From Limnephilus marmoratus (taxonomy: Eukaryota > Arthropoda > Insecta > Trichoptera > Limnephilidae): DNA of 64,000 nt. The notes under the pieces were generated by a model, which was not told the DNA's origin, searched no databases, and worked only from the letters and a program-made list of their open reading frames with translations. Position 1 is the first letter of the stretch. Every line of letters begins with the position of its first letter. The DNA lies in contig OU862915.1 of NCBI GenBank assembly GCA_917880885.1, positions 37,146,676-37,210,675 on the forward strand. The letters run 5' to 3'. The position numbers and the translations under genes are program-made. Below are positions 40,901 to 55,900 of this stretch, piece after piece.

Positions 40901-43900
40901 CTGGTAACTATCCGGTATCCGGCCTAAATTTACTATCCGGACGGATGCCGGATAGTAACTCAATATCCGCCGGGTACCGGATAGTCAAAAACTACGGCAA
41001 TTTCCTATAATAAAATGCAGTACATTAATCTTTGTGAGGTAAATATCAATAAAATAGCTTATAATTATGACGCCTCCAGCCTCCCAAAAAATTAAAATTT
41101 TCTTCTGAGATATTCACTCTAATAATAAATACATAAATAATAAATATCTAAATTAAAAACTTTTAGTAAAAACTTACAAAAACCTCGCAGAGTAGCGAAA
41201 ACTTAAATTTACTAATCATAATCACCATTATAGTGAACTAAAAATCGTAAAAAACACAGAGATTATTGAAATGATTAAATACTGACATTGATCTTCTTCT
41301 TATCAAAGAGAATATTTTCGCAATCACTCACGAATACTCACGATGGCAACCGAAACAGCCCGAATTGATCAGATCGCATTCGCCGCACCTCGTCACAACA
41401 TGCAACGGCGTTAAACTCGTCACGACATGCAACGAGACAATGGGCCGAACATCCGGCCGCCGGACATCTGGCCATCCGGCCTCGCAGCTCGCCGGATATC
41501 CGGTATCCGGTATCCGGACAAACAACTATCCGTTTCATCTCTATAAATTACTATCTCGGAAAGTAATAATGTAAAAGACGAGAGACAAAGCATTCAAGCA
41601 TTTTTGTAACATACCCACCCACTCGCTCTCTCATTCGTATAAGGTTGTCTCTTTCAAACCTTTAGACATGGAATCCTTTCACTGAGAATAGAAAATATAA
41701 GATTTAAAACTTTATAAGCGGATGATATTGTTGTGCATTGAAGGAGGTCTTAGCCAGTAGAGATTTTGAACCCACTAAGTCTGGGTGGGAACCAGTCGCA
41801 GAGGAACCAGTCAATGGCTGAGGTGCCATCGTATCTGGTTCCCATCCAAGAGTTCAATTCCTCGATTGGCTGAGTTCTCCATCATGACACAAAGAATATT
41901 TTACGCTTACTGTGATAGTAATAGAAGATTTTCAAATATTGTCAAGTTATTCATAACCCGGGAATGTGTCTTTCAATTAAAAAAAATAAATAATTTGAAA
42001 AATTTGTCAACACACTCTAATATTGCACAATCTCTCACCTTCTGCATAACCCTCAACGTTAGACAATGGTGTTTCTCTGTCATGATGAACTCGTAGATGT
42101 GCTCCTGACGCTTAACCTCCTTCTCGCGCAGGGCCCGGGTCAGCTCCCGCGGCACCCCGGGACTCCATGAGTCAGGCTCCTCGGCGTTGAGGCCCAGTCC
42201 CGGGTCAGCTCCCAGCTCTGAGGCCGACAGGTTGGCCTCGGACCATTCGGACACAGCTGAATAGGCGTCATCGGAAACACTGAAATGGAAAAAAACAGAT
42301 GTTTCATAAGTGACCTGGTGAGAAAAACTAAATCTCATACGAATATCATCAATAGATTCATACTTATGTGAGATCTCCTGCGCGATCTCAGTAAAAATTT
42401 AGAAAGGTACTGAGGTGCGTAGGACCCAGTGATGAATAGAAAACGATTGATGTGGGTCTCGGAGACCTACAATGCCACTTAGGGGGTTAAGAAAAAGAAA
42501 CCCCAACTATGCTTCTGCTGTTAAAAGCACCGCAGAGAACACTGTTTTAACCACACTTTTTGTTACCAGTGTCATTTTTAAAAAATGGAGTGTTCCAAGG
42601 TTCATAGAAAATGTATATTAACAAGGTTCACTCATCGAGGAGTATAGCTTTGATTGACAAAAAAGTTGTGACGTTGAAGTCTGTTCTCCACCGGGAGATT
42701 TGATTAAAAAAGTGGCATCAAGCGACTCTGAATGCTTTTGTAAATGATTTATTTATAATACTTTGGTAATATTACACAAATTATTATTTATTAAAACTAA
42801 TGTCCGGAACAAACGGAAAAGTGCCAGGAATATTTGCAATGTCATCTCTACATTGATAACATAGAATCGAGGTTATTAACGCCTTGTATATTGCTTCTAT
42901 CACGACAAGGATATGACAGGGTGAGCCTTGGTAAAAAACCACCATAAAAAAAAAATTGTGCTGAAGTGTAAAAATAATTGAAAGATAACATAATTTTATG
43001 ATTTTTTCTTCTCACTTGGTTCCCTCCGGTTTATGGTGTTCATCTTTCTCATCATTTATGAAGTGGCCACCACTGAAAAACAATAAAAAGAAAGTAAGTA
43101 TAATGCGGTACACAAATTCAGATTTAACATCAATAAAGAAATCATTAGTTTGACCAATAAAACTTGATTCAAAATTTTATTTCACCATAATCAAATACAA
43201 TAATTTACGTTTACAAAAGAAGTGGATTTAGTTTAGAGTATACCTAAAAAAAAATTTATTTAAAGAGAAAAATCTTGTTTTATCAGTCAAACAAAATTTA
43301 AACACATCATAAAATTTTATTGGTTACAAAAATGTAATTAAATAAATTAGCGACAAAATTTACAACTTGGTCAAAACTAACAATAGATATGTAATTTGTA
43401 ACCAATAAACTTTCATGATGGAGGAGACCACACTTTATTTTTTACATTGGAAAAAGTTCAGTGTTTGGGAGAAATTCCTAGAAAATCAAACTAGTTATTT
43501 TTATACTAACTATGGGCCGGGGAATCCGAATCTGAAAGAATTAGGCGGCGGCAAGCAATATTAACTGAATTACAAGACTTTGAAATTTTCTATACACACA
43601 CACATGAAAATATTCATTTCGGAAACATCTTGACACACGTAGTACAAAAATCATAGAAAAACAAGAAATGTAGAAAAACATATGCCGGCAGTGTTACCAG
43701 CTCTCAAAAATATTTATCCCTATATCAATAAAGTAAAACTTTCCGACACGATAATTCCTCACATTAACCTGATGAATTACGACTATCTCAACGGCCGTAT
43801 TCTTAAACCAAAAGTATGAAAATTCGTAGTCTTAAAAATACGTAACCTAACCTAACCTAACGCTAGGTTTGTGTAACATGGTTTGTGCCCCTTTATACCG

Positions 43901-46900
43901 CCTGCTCGCGTCCCTAACCTAACCTAACGCTAGGTTTGTGTAACATGGTTTGTGCCCCTTTATACCGCCTGCTCGCGTCACGGCAAAAAAACATCCCTGT
44001 TTTCAAGTAGTTTAGCGGCTACGCTAGGTTTGTGTAACATGGTTTGTGCCCCTTTATACCGCCTGCTCGCGTCACGGCAAAAAAACATCCCTGTTTTCAA
44101 GTAGTTTAGCGGCTACGCTAGGTTTGTGTAACATGGTTTGTGCCCCTTTATACCGCCTGCTCGCGTCACGGCAAAAAAACATCCCTGTTTTCAAGTAGTT
44201 TAGCGGCTACGCCAGGTTTGTGTAACATGGTTTGTGCCCCTTTATACCGCCTGCTCGCGTCACGGCAAAAAAACATCCCTGTTTTCAAGTAGTTTAGCGG
44301 CTACGCCAGGTTTGTGTAACATGGTTTGTGCCCCTTTATACCGCCTGCTCGCGTCACGGCAAAAAAACATCCCTGTTTTCAAGTAGTTTAGCGGCTACGC
44401 CAAGTTTGTGTAACATGGTTTGTGCCCCTTTATACCGCCTGCTCGCGTCATGGCAAAAAAACATCCCTGTTTTCAAGTAGTTTAGCGGCTACGCCAGGTT
44501 TGTGCCCCTTTATACCGCCTGCTCGCGTCACGGCAAAAAAACATCCCTGTTTTCAAGTAGTTTAGCGGCTACGCTGGGTTTATGTAACATGGTTTGTGAT
44601 ACAAAAGTGAGTAAAATTTATAAAAAATAAGTACTTAAAATATAAACATGTTATTTTACGTTATTGATATTACTGCTTAATGGCAACACTTAATTTTGTG
44701 TGGTAAAAACATCTATGTTATCTTGTTTTTCTATGATTTTTGTACTACGTGTGTCAAGATGTTTCCGAAATGAATATTTTCATGTGTGTGTGTATATAAA
44801 ATTTCAAAGTCTTGTAATTCAGTTAATATTGCTTGCCGCCGCCTAATTCTTTCAGATTCGGATTCCCCGGCCCATAGTTAGTATAAAAATAACTAGTTTG
44901 ATTTTCTAGGAATCAGAATACTTCCAAAATGGCTATTTTCCTGTATGTGTATAAAAATTTTAAAGTCGTGTAATTCTGTTAATATTGCTTGCCGCCGCAT
45001 AATTCTTTCAGATTCGGATTCCCCGACCCCAAATTAGTATAAAAATAACTAGTTTTATTTTTTAGGAATTTCTCCCAAACACCGAACTTTAGCCTTTACA
45101 TTTAACTTTTTCAAGTGTTTATTTTATAATTTTGATCACCCAAGGAAGCTAAAAGAGATGTTCAGAATTAAATTTGAGTAATTAGAAGAGATAGTTTAAG
45201 TTTCAACACATTTAAAAGTATATCCGATTTTGTATTAAATTCTGTAATAATAATATTTGTTCAGTGTTTTGTCAAGTAAGAATGAATTTCCACAGAAGAA
45301 CAACATGCTTCGTAACTGAAGAACGATTTTTTTTACAAAATACTTATGTGATTAAGACTAATAATGATTGAAAAAGTGTATTGGAGGATAATAACAATGT
45401 TTCATTTTCAAAGGGCGAGATTCCACTTAGCTGCTAGAAATAACTAAATTGCGCCTCCGCATCTTGGATGAGGTTGTTGTCATTTCAGACAAATAATGGA
45501 TGTTGAAGAAATAGCCTGAGTAAACCTTTTAAACTATTAACGCTAACGAAAACATGAGTACCTAAGTTAACAGATCATTCTACAAAAGGTGCGTTAAACA
45601 CTTACAATATTAAGTTTTTCAACTATACACTACACTGAACGGCTACACAAATTACAAAACTCGCTTATTTTTAGCCTCGATAACCGTCTGGCTACTGCGG
45701 GAGCAGGTGGAAAAAAGAAATTGCGCACGGCTCGCCGCTCCAATCGGTGTACATTTAAATAAAGAATAATTACAGTTGCGCATGACAGTTCAAGTTGCGT
45801 GTTATATTTCAGCCACAGCGATTCACTAGTCATTAAATGCTAACTTAAAAGTAAACAGGAATTGCACACAGCTGGCAGCTTAGTGGAATCGGGTCCTAAG
45901 AAAGGTTGCAATGTCAACTGAAATTCAAATTGAAAACAAAAATTTGTTAGTGTTGCCAAGAAGAAAAATTAATTCCACAATTTATGGAAAATATTATGTA
46001 GGTACCTGCTTTTGCCTATAATATCACCACAATGAAAATTCCAAAATTCGTTCAGAAATTATTAATACAGCAAGCACGTACAATAGAAAAACAATCCCCT
46101 CCTGAGTCCTCCGCCTGAGGCACTTTACGATCTGCCGCCAGGCACTTCACGAAGTAGCTAGGCGCATCATGATCTGCCTGATTTTACGATCGGCCGTCGA
46201 CATATATATCTTTCCATTAACGTTTTTTGCAATTTTTTAATTAGTAATGTATTCACATCCACGGTCGTTTATCAATTGAATAAAATTATCACAATGTTTT
46301 TTAGTAAGGCTGCTAGAATTTATTATGATATGTTAAATAATAACATTTTTAACTTCCTGGAAAACATTTTTGGTTACTTATCAATGATTGGCATTTTAAT
46401 TTCCTGTGTGCAGCCACGTAAAATTTAATTTATTTTATTTCTCAGTCTACCAACATTATCAAAAACATTGTCAAAAATATAGTTCTCTTTAAATTATTGG
46501 GAAATTTAGTAATCATTATTTTTATACCACATATCATTTTTTGAATATTTCCACGGAAAATCTTGAAATAATTTTTTTCTCATAACGGCAATTAAACTTC
46601 TTATTTATGTGCAGTAGGTACCTAACATAATTTATTTATTTCTCAGTGCGGCAACATTAACATCTAATAACAGCTCAAGTTAGTATTCGAAAATAATGGA
46701 ATGTTGTGAAAAAAAAAGCAAACTATTTGAGAGGAAAATTTTAGCAAACACGGAAGCAAAAACCCTATAATATTGATAATACATCCATTGGCAATATCAA
46801 TGATGCTGGCAGCTAGAGGTGCTAGAAGTGTAGCATATTGACGTTGACATTCCTTTCAACTGCGGCAAATTGAATTTATTTAATACGTGGTGTTTTGCAT

Positions 46901-49900
46901 TTTATAATTTGTATTTTGATCAAACATATGTATAAAAATGTCCCAAAGAGTAGGTCCTGTGTGGGCAGTTTACGGATGTAATAATTACTACAAACAACAA
47001 AAAAACTCCAAGTCGTTATTCCGGAGGCCAAAAAGCATTGACAGGTTAGTCATATATAACAAGAGTTCATTAAATCTGTAAATAAAATATAAAAATTTAT
47101 CCCAAAAAAATTTCGAATATTATATACTGGGCTGGGTTAGGATTGCCTCATGAGCATTGTAGAAACTCGCTCTGTAGTTTGGAGTTTATAAATTACTGTA
47201 GAATCGAAAATACTAAAAATGGAGATTTTTTATAAGAAAATTGTTCAAAGAAAATTTTTCCCAAATGACTTAGCCAATAGGATCTCAAATCTCATGTTTG
47301 CAACAAGTGTTATAAATTATTTTTAAATAAAAATTTTAATGTAAAAGTGTTTAAAATAAAAATTTAAGCAAAAAAGTGAAATCCATAAATAAGGGAATTA
47401 AAGAAAATTATTTTACTAAACCATCAACGACAGAGTTAATAGCCTAAAAATTTCTTTCAATTTCAATACCTAATTTACTTTCTAACCTAGCCTATTTAAA
47501 ATAAGATCTATTAAAATATGTGAAGGCAAACCAACTTTGCCAAAAGGCCGAAAACTCACGCCGCTCGGAGGCGCCAGTGTAGCGTACTGCTATCGGAATA
47601 TATGGGAAATGTCAAAAGGTGAAGGAATTATATTAATTTTGTAGGGTATTTGATGGGAGTGATTTGATATATTCATTTTCAAATGTATTATCAAATTTTT
47701 AGGTTATTATGCCGTGATGCTTTTCCTCCTTCAAAATTCAGAAACCGTTTTATTGTAAAAGATGTGAAAATTATTGGAATATTGTGTTATTTGTGATGTG
47801 AGTGAATTGTTTATCAGATGGTGAAACTCGGTAAGTAATTCATATTATGTAATGGTTTTCAGCATTTTAGTGTGATATTATTATCCTCCAACATGTTTAA
47901 CTAGAGAACAGAGCGAAGTAGAAACTGTGAATGAACAAACTGTAGAATCTAGAACAGCAAATCCAATGTTTATTACTATGTAGTATTCAACAAAGGGCCC
48001 TTGGAAACTAAACCAAAAAGAAAATCAGTAAAAAAAAATTATTTAGATTTGATACACCGAGATTTTAAATGTTCACCATATTTTTTCTCTGACTATAGGA
48101 CAGAAAGCCAAATAAGAAACTCAGAAATTCATGAGGAAAGGAATTTGTGCACATTTACCTTCCATTCTCATGAAAATGACTTTTGTATCAAAATATGAAG
48201 ACTGAAGATTAGTTATAGCCATGTAATCTAATTACCGTTTTCGTACAAACCTTCACACTATCCATTAGCAGCAATTACACATTTTCTTTGGAGTGACAGT
48301 ATCCCGCACCTCTCAAGGCCGCCGTGTAGAAAGTATTGTTTGAAAGTAAGGTAACGGTTTACAGCGCTATTCACTGTGAGACTTTTCTGCGCGGTAGCCT
48401 GGAGTGGCACATGGTACTGTCGCCTCGAAGTGTATGTGTAATTGCCGCTAATCTATGGACCCAAATAGTCATCAGGTGTACAAGTTACAATTAATTGAGA
48501 CATTTCATCTTCAAAGTGTGTTTATGCAGACTTTACTGGGAATCTGATAATTTTTTCCATTACTACGAGTTCTGTGAAGTTATTTATTTTGCTTACAAGT
48601 TTTTATGTTTATTTTTAATTTGTTTTCCAAGAACCCTCGTAAATGAGTCAACAAACTGTTGATGGAGTTGAACCAACATTAATTAAAACAAACAAAATAC
48701 AGATGTGCTGAAACCAATAGTAATAGTAATAATTTGCAATCCAAATTAAAAACGCTGCATTCAAATCAACCTCGGGCACTAAATCCCTGAAAATACATAT
48801 TATTCAAACATGATACAAAAGACAAGAGGGATGAGATATAAACAATTACATATTAGTTATATATATAGAACACTCTGAAAATATAATGAGCAAACAGTTT
48901 TAGCTTTCAAAACATTAAGAGACAGTTTTATAATGTCCAGATAAGATTGCAGATACGGAAAACCCCTCTATATTTATACATAGAAAAATATATATTATTA
49001 TAATAATGTCAATATGGTTATCTGCCCAATAATATAGTGCTGATGTGAAGAATTACAGTATCTGACAATAATTGACGGTCGCGGTCTCTGACACAATAAT
49101 CATCGTAATGTTGGTAATTCCGAATCAGAAGATAATTTTTTTTTAATTTTTGTCATGTTGAGAATTTAGTTTTGTTAAAGGTAAAAGATAGATTATTTCT
49201 GACACAATATTTTTTAAGTAACTTTTAGTGTATAATTTTAATAACACTTCTACGAATAATGTTTTTTGATAACATAAATGCCTTAAACGTGTGTAAATAA
49301 ATACTAATTCAAGAAGTCAAAGTACATATTGTGCAAAAATGAATCCAAAATTTCAGATTTTTTTGGTTATTCTCAAGGAATTTTTATTATAATTTTTAAT
49401 AATTATTTAATGTTTAATAAATATTTAATTTTCAATTAATTTAGTTATATAAATTATTTTCTAGAATGTATAAGTATTCATTATATTTACAAATCTGTGG
49501 TAGTCTTTTAACCTCTTTTTCGCCAGAAAATTTTTTCGAAAAACAAAAAAATTTTAAATGCGATTTTAACCAAATATATAAAGAAAATGTATGAAGTTCA
49601 AGGACAGAATCGCTTGCGCCAATATCATTCTTAATGTAGCCAAAAGTTTCATTCACTTAGCAACACCAGAATATATTTTAATGAATTATTTATGGAATGT
49701 GGGTGTCATATTTTGCCGCGATTTGAACTGTCGAAAAGTCCGAGCAGATAGTTCACAAAAACATCGAAAAACCTATCAATTTATCAAACAAATGCAAGTA
49801 ATGTTGTCTTTACAGATAGTTTATTGTTCAAGGAATGTGTTTCTGTAAATAAAATATACTAAAGCTCAAAATAAATCCACAAAATATTACTTCAAAGTGA

Positions 49901-52900
49901 TACATTCCGTAATTTCCAGTATGCAATAAAAGAAAAAGAAGAAGTTTCAGGTATGACTCTCGACAGGTTAAAACTTAAAAATTAGGTAATCTTCTAAGCG
50001 TCACAGTACGTGAACGTTTTTGTTTGTCCACCATTTCGAAGCGTTTCGAAGAATGCAGCAATGGAAGACCACTTGCTAGACTAGCTAATGTTAATAATAC
50101 ATATAGTTCATCTTTCAGATAGGGGATTCTGGGATAGATACCTATCAAATACATTTATCTGTACATTATAATACCGATCCTAAATAATATAAATAATTCA
50201 GTCAGATGGTGAATCGATCTGCCTGTTTTGCATCGATATGGAAGACACTAGAAGAGTCTTTCGACAAAAAGATAACAAATGAAATCACCGATACCATTTC
50301 ATGACAAAGATTGTGACATGGATTGTATGGAGGCAAATTTTAACTGTGGCTTCGCATCAGCTTTAAATGTAAATTGACTGGTGAATAAAATGGGGTAGCT
50401 TTTTGGCATCAAGACCTTGTGTATTCCATATTATCAAAAAATGCAATTTGCAACAAAGCTGCAATGATTTTGTTTTGTAAACAATATAACAACCAAATTG
50501 TAGAACTTAAAATACTACAACTTATAAAATAATAATAACTTACTAATTAAAACATTAAATAATAATAACATTATAAACTACCTGAATTTCTTACATATAA
50601 TATTGGTAAAAAAAACTTCAAGAAGATTATTGTCTCAGAGGGTTTTTATCGTAAGATTCTGCATAATAAAAGTTTATTTGGAACTGTTGATTTAATGGGT
50701 AGAACATATCTTTAAACAAAAATACAGTAAATTTTGACAAATACTCATAGTTAAACGTTGAGACTTGTATAAGAACCTGTAACAAATCATAAATTTAAAC
50801 ATAAAGCCATGTATAAAAAAGCTAAACAAATGCTAAGCGAAAAGCTTGCCATTCGCGACAAACAGGCGAAATATTCATTCAAAGATCAGGCAGAAGAGAT
50901 AGAGGAGTATGAGGTGCTACTTAAACCTTGCGTAATTATTACCTGTATCGTAAATAAACAATAATTTTAATAAGCAGAACCAACGTGGGGCAAAACTCAA
51001 AATTAATCAGCCATGTAACTTTTTTACGTAGATTTAATTTGGCAATAAGTTAAGCAAGGTTATTTGTGAAATGTCTCAATTGCTTTAGTCATAGTAGAAA
51101 GATGAATAATTGAAGATATTTCACAAACTGCTAGCGAAAAAGCGGATGAGGTATGGAAAGAAAGAGAAAGAAACAATAGTTGTTTGATAGGAAATTTCGA
51201 AAGAGTGACAAAACCTGAAAGAGAAACATGTGTTTTGATTGTAAAGAGCTTTGAGATGTGATTATAGCGGTGGTTTTATTTTTTTCTGAAATGTATGTAG
51301 TAAGGTTAGTTAGGTGTTTCAGATTAGATGCACAAAGTTGTTGACTTTTTAGGAATTGTGTGAAAATTTTGAGTTTGTGCTGTAATTGTCATTCTTCATA
51401 ATAATTCTGCAAAATGTTAATTTTACGAAGGACATTTTTCAACACAATTTTTATTCAAAGTAAAAGTATATTATCATAATTAAACTATAAAATAATCATT
51501 TATTTACCCCTCAGAGACCAGAACTTACTTTTAAAAATTAAATTATTTAAAATAAAGGTATATCTTGTGCAATTTCACGTAAGGCAACTGCAATTTTTTT
51601 TTCAACATGTTTTGTTAGGTTGTATTTAAATCAACATGGTAAAATGTTCCAATGCTGTTCCAGTGTGGTAGCACAATGTTGCAAAGCTATTTTATTGTGA
51701 AAAATTAATGTTTTAAAACTGGCTCAATGTGATACTGAAATATTGCAAAACTTTTACAGAAATGTTGTAAAACCCTCTCAGTATCGTGCAGGATTGTTGT
51801 AAAACTGTCTCAGTATGGTGCTGTAAAGTTGTAAAACTGTCTCCTTGTGATATGGTTAAGTAGTAAAACTGTCTCAGTGTGATACTGTAAAGTTGTAAAT
51901 CTGTCCCAGCGTGATGCTGTAAAGTTGTAAATCTGTCTCAGTGTGATGCTGTAAAACTGTCAAAGTGTGATAATGGAGTGTTGTGAACCTTTCTCAATGT
52001 GATACTGTGTGTGAGTGTGTATTGTTTGTTACACATATTGTGCGACTTACTGCACTCCCAGTTTCGTGGCCACCCTCCGCCACGGAGAATAACAGCCCGT
52101 CAGTCGCTTGCTGGATACAGTGGCAGACACGACACACAAACACGGTTAGGTTAGGTTAGTCACAACAATGGTGGCCGGGGGTAGGGTGGGGATAGGAGCG
52201 AGGGCAGGCGGAAGCACAGTCACATGTCATTATACCAACCAACCAACCAGCCAACACATTGCCCGACGGTATCAACAGAAATGGGTTCATATCTTCATTG
52301 AACTGGTCAATACTAGATTCATATCCAAAAGAGCTGAATTTCTGATGTCTATGAAAAAATAAGTAATTTACTCCTACCGAACAAGAGTTTGTTAAAAAAA
52401 AAATTAATTAAAAATTTGTAATATAACACAGTATTCTCTCAGTATTTCGCCGCTCAATCTGTCTAATTTAACTATTTGAAAGTACAAAATCTAACTCTCT
52501 ATAATTTGCCGGTATTTTTATATCAAATTCAGTGGTCTGCTGCTCACTTAGGTCTCAAATAAATCTTTTTATTTCCCTTACTGTCAGGGCGAGAAATAAC
52601 ACCTTGATCAAAAAGTTTTAGGACTGTATTCATAAAATCGAAAATACAAGTTTCACGAAAATCAAAATCGACATGGTTCCCTTCAAAGTACTCCCTGTCA
52701 ACTGCAACGCACTTACACCAGTGCTCGATCTAATCCTCAAAACACCACTGGTACTCAATTTTCAGTCCATCACACCCGTTTTCGATTTTTTTTATGACAT
52801 TCTCTCGGGTGCTGTGCTCGGGTGGTAGGAAAAAGTCGCAGGGGACCAGATTAGGTGAATTCGAAGACTGCTGGATAGCATTCTTATAGCATTATTTTTG

Positions 52901-55900
52901 GTCAAAAACTCACGGACAAGGATCGCATTGTGAGACGGTGCATTATTGTGGTGCAAAATTGATGCCATTTTCAGGTTTGTAAAAAATCAAAAACACCCAC
53001 AAAGGTAGAGGTACTCAGTACAGTGTAACTTTTACAAGCGTCAACCTATGATGCTGAAATTTGGAGGGAAGTGTCATGACAGATGTGGTAACCTAACAAA
53101 AAAAAAATATTTCATTCGGGTGACTGACAGCATCACACAGCGACCGGTCCTAAAACTTTTTGATCAAGCTGGTATATTTCAAACAGTATTAGATAGAAAA
53201 AAAAACACCATGCTTTATATCTGAGTGTAAAATTAAAATATGCACTTCTACGATACCAAAGTTTCCGACCGCAATTTGAGAAAAAATTATGAACTTTGTG
53301 AATTTTTTATAAATTACCTTTTTGAGAAATGACAAAAGTGATGTGACAATATCATTTATGATATTTTTGTCTCATTAAATATGTGTATGTTTTTCTTTTT
53401 TTTTGTTATGAGTAATTTAAGTTAGAAAAAAACGTAAGGTGAACCATTTTTAAAACTTTTTCATGCATTCAAAATTTATTTTTTTCTAAATTATATGTTT
53501 ATTTCTAGTAATAAAATTTGAAAGCTTGTTTCATCACCTTTCAAAAACAGTTTTTAGTTATCAGGTATGTTCACAAATATTCCGTTTATTCGGATTGCAA
53601 AGTGGAAATTTTCTGACCTTCTGACAAAATACGCCTGAGCCTTAGGGGTTAAGAAATACCTGTTTTTTATTTTTGCATATTTTGCATGTACGCACCTAAT
53701 ACTGCCACTTACGGACATTGGTTTTTTTCCTGGGGAGGCAAATTAGTGAGAGAGTACTGTATTACAATTAAACAACATTACGTAAAACTTCTTTATTTGA
53801 GACAAGACCGCTCTTACTCTTCAGACTGGTCATTTTAAGCCTGTACTAGAGATTTTATAACATCTGGGGTTTCAAAGTACTTACTATCTGAAAATGCCCA
53901 CAGCTGGTGAAACCGAAACGGTCACAAAATAGCAAATAGTAAAAGTTTACCAATCAAAAGAGATACTTTATATCATCAGTAATATCTTCGATATAACAAG
54001 TTCAATATTTCATGTAATAGAAAATTAATTTATATTTGCTGGTATCACAAAATGTAAATTATAAAACAATGATACCAATTATTTATTAATTTCAGTTTGA
54101 TAAAACGGTATTTTTTCCAAGATTCAATACTTAGCTACTTGCGACTTTTAATTAAAATTCTCAGTTTTATTGTGGTAGTTTTGGAATGGTAAAGGAATTT
54201 TTAAAAATTTCTCCCATTTTTGTTGATAGCATTCAGTTTATTACATATTCGTATTGTTTTTTTCTTAGTATGTAATGGCTTCATTTTTGAGTACGATGTA
54301 AAATATATTATGAAAATAATTTTGTAATTTTAAAATATATAAAATTAAGAACTCTATTCACGGTTAGTATTTTGCATATTTTGTGAAAAACATTTTCAGC
54401 ATAAATAGAGCCCTCAAAGTGCAATCCATATTATCTTATGGAAACAGCCTTAAAATAAAAATCCTATGCAAGCATACATAAAAATATATTATTTAAAAAC
54501 ATGTTTGGTGGTATCTGAATAATATTATAATGTTATTTATTTCACATAAATCATAAATGATATCTCTATAAAAAATATATTAAAAAAAAAATAATTAAAA
54601 AAACATTTTGACATAATTTTATGTACGTCATATAAAACTTCTTTTCAAATTATAATAAACATAAAATTTAAATATAAATAAAGTAAGTATTGATAATGCA
54701 TGTCAGGGGATACTAATCAACTAGGTATATTAATTATTATGGTATTTAGGTAGGTATTTGAGTTGCAATAATTTGTGATTATTATTATAAATAATCTTGA
54801 ATTGGTTATAAATAAAATCAAAAAATAAAATTATGATACAACAAGCAGGCGAAAATTGGCGATTTGGGAGTACCTACCTACCTAATAGAATTAACAAATC
54901 TTCATAGATGAGCGTTGATGACTTGAAATTTGAGATTTTGAATTAATATATTGAAAAATTTGTGATTTTGAATGAATACATTGATATTTTTTAAATTACT
55001 GTGAAAAGGTTGTTGTGTGGAAATAAAACCCTCTCCAGTCTTCGGAAAACATTATTATTTGTGTTAAATTTAAAATACTTGAAAATTGACAATGTTACAT
55101 TACACCTTAATTACTGTAAAAGACAACTATTTGCATTCATGGTGATGGAAAATACTCTTAAGCATTTTGAAATATTTATTATCAATTCAAAATTTCAAGT
55201 ATGTAAAATGAAAATTTGCTTTTGTCTTGTGATGTGGCGGCCATTTTCAATAATTTTTGTCATTTTTTTATGTTGGTATTCGTGATACTATACGAAGGAC
55301 CAGATGCTAGATTGTAGTCAACGTGGATTGATTAGCCTCTTATTGGCAGTAAGCGCGTGCACGGAACAAATTTTCGAAATAAAATAAATTTTAAATGCGA
55401 TTTTAACCCTTATGTATAAAGAAACTTTGTGGAGAAAAAGGTCAGAATCGCTTGCGCCAAGATCATTATTGATGCAGCCAACAGTTTCAATCACCTAGCA
55501 ACACCAGAATATTTTTAAATGAATTATCTATGGAATCTGGGTGTCAAATTTTGCCGCGATTTGAACTGTCGAAAAGTTTGAGCGTGATAGTTCACAAAAA
55601 CATCGAAAAACCTATCAATTTATCAAACAAACGCAAGTAGGTAATGTTATTTTTATTGTTAAAGAAATGTGTTTCGGTAAATAAAATATACTATATATAG
55701 CTCAAAATAAATCAACAAAATATTACTTCAAAGTGATATGCATTCCATAATTTCCAGTATGCAATAAAGTTTCAGGCACAGTTCTCGACCGGTTAAATGA
55801 CATATGTAATTTGAAAAACACGATACGTTATTACCATACAAATTGAATAAAGGTTTTAAGGCAAGTTTTTTTACATACATTAAATCCATAGATTAAACAA

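Noticed and set aside
43847..43862. Three CCTAA repeats, like the insect telomere motif TTAGG; similar at 52144-52158
   Set aside because: Only about three units each; far too short for an interstitial telomere and AT-rich insect DNA produces such runs by chance.
43862..44600. Regular repeats of 94 bases as a possible CRISPR array
   Set aside because: The units are identical tandem copies with no unique spacers, and the setting is an insect nuclear intron.
48001..48198. 65-codon plus-strand ORF downstream of the THAP exon
   Set aside because: Lys-rich but without THAP ligands or splice signals that join it to the THAP exon; kept only as a possibility.
55001..55285. 94-codon plus-strand ORF with hydrophobic C-terminus
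   Set aside because: Part of it is an inverse copy of sequence at 55.9-56.1 kb, so the open frame is more likely a repeat by-product.
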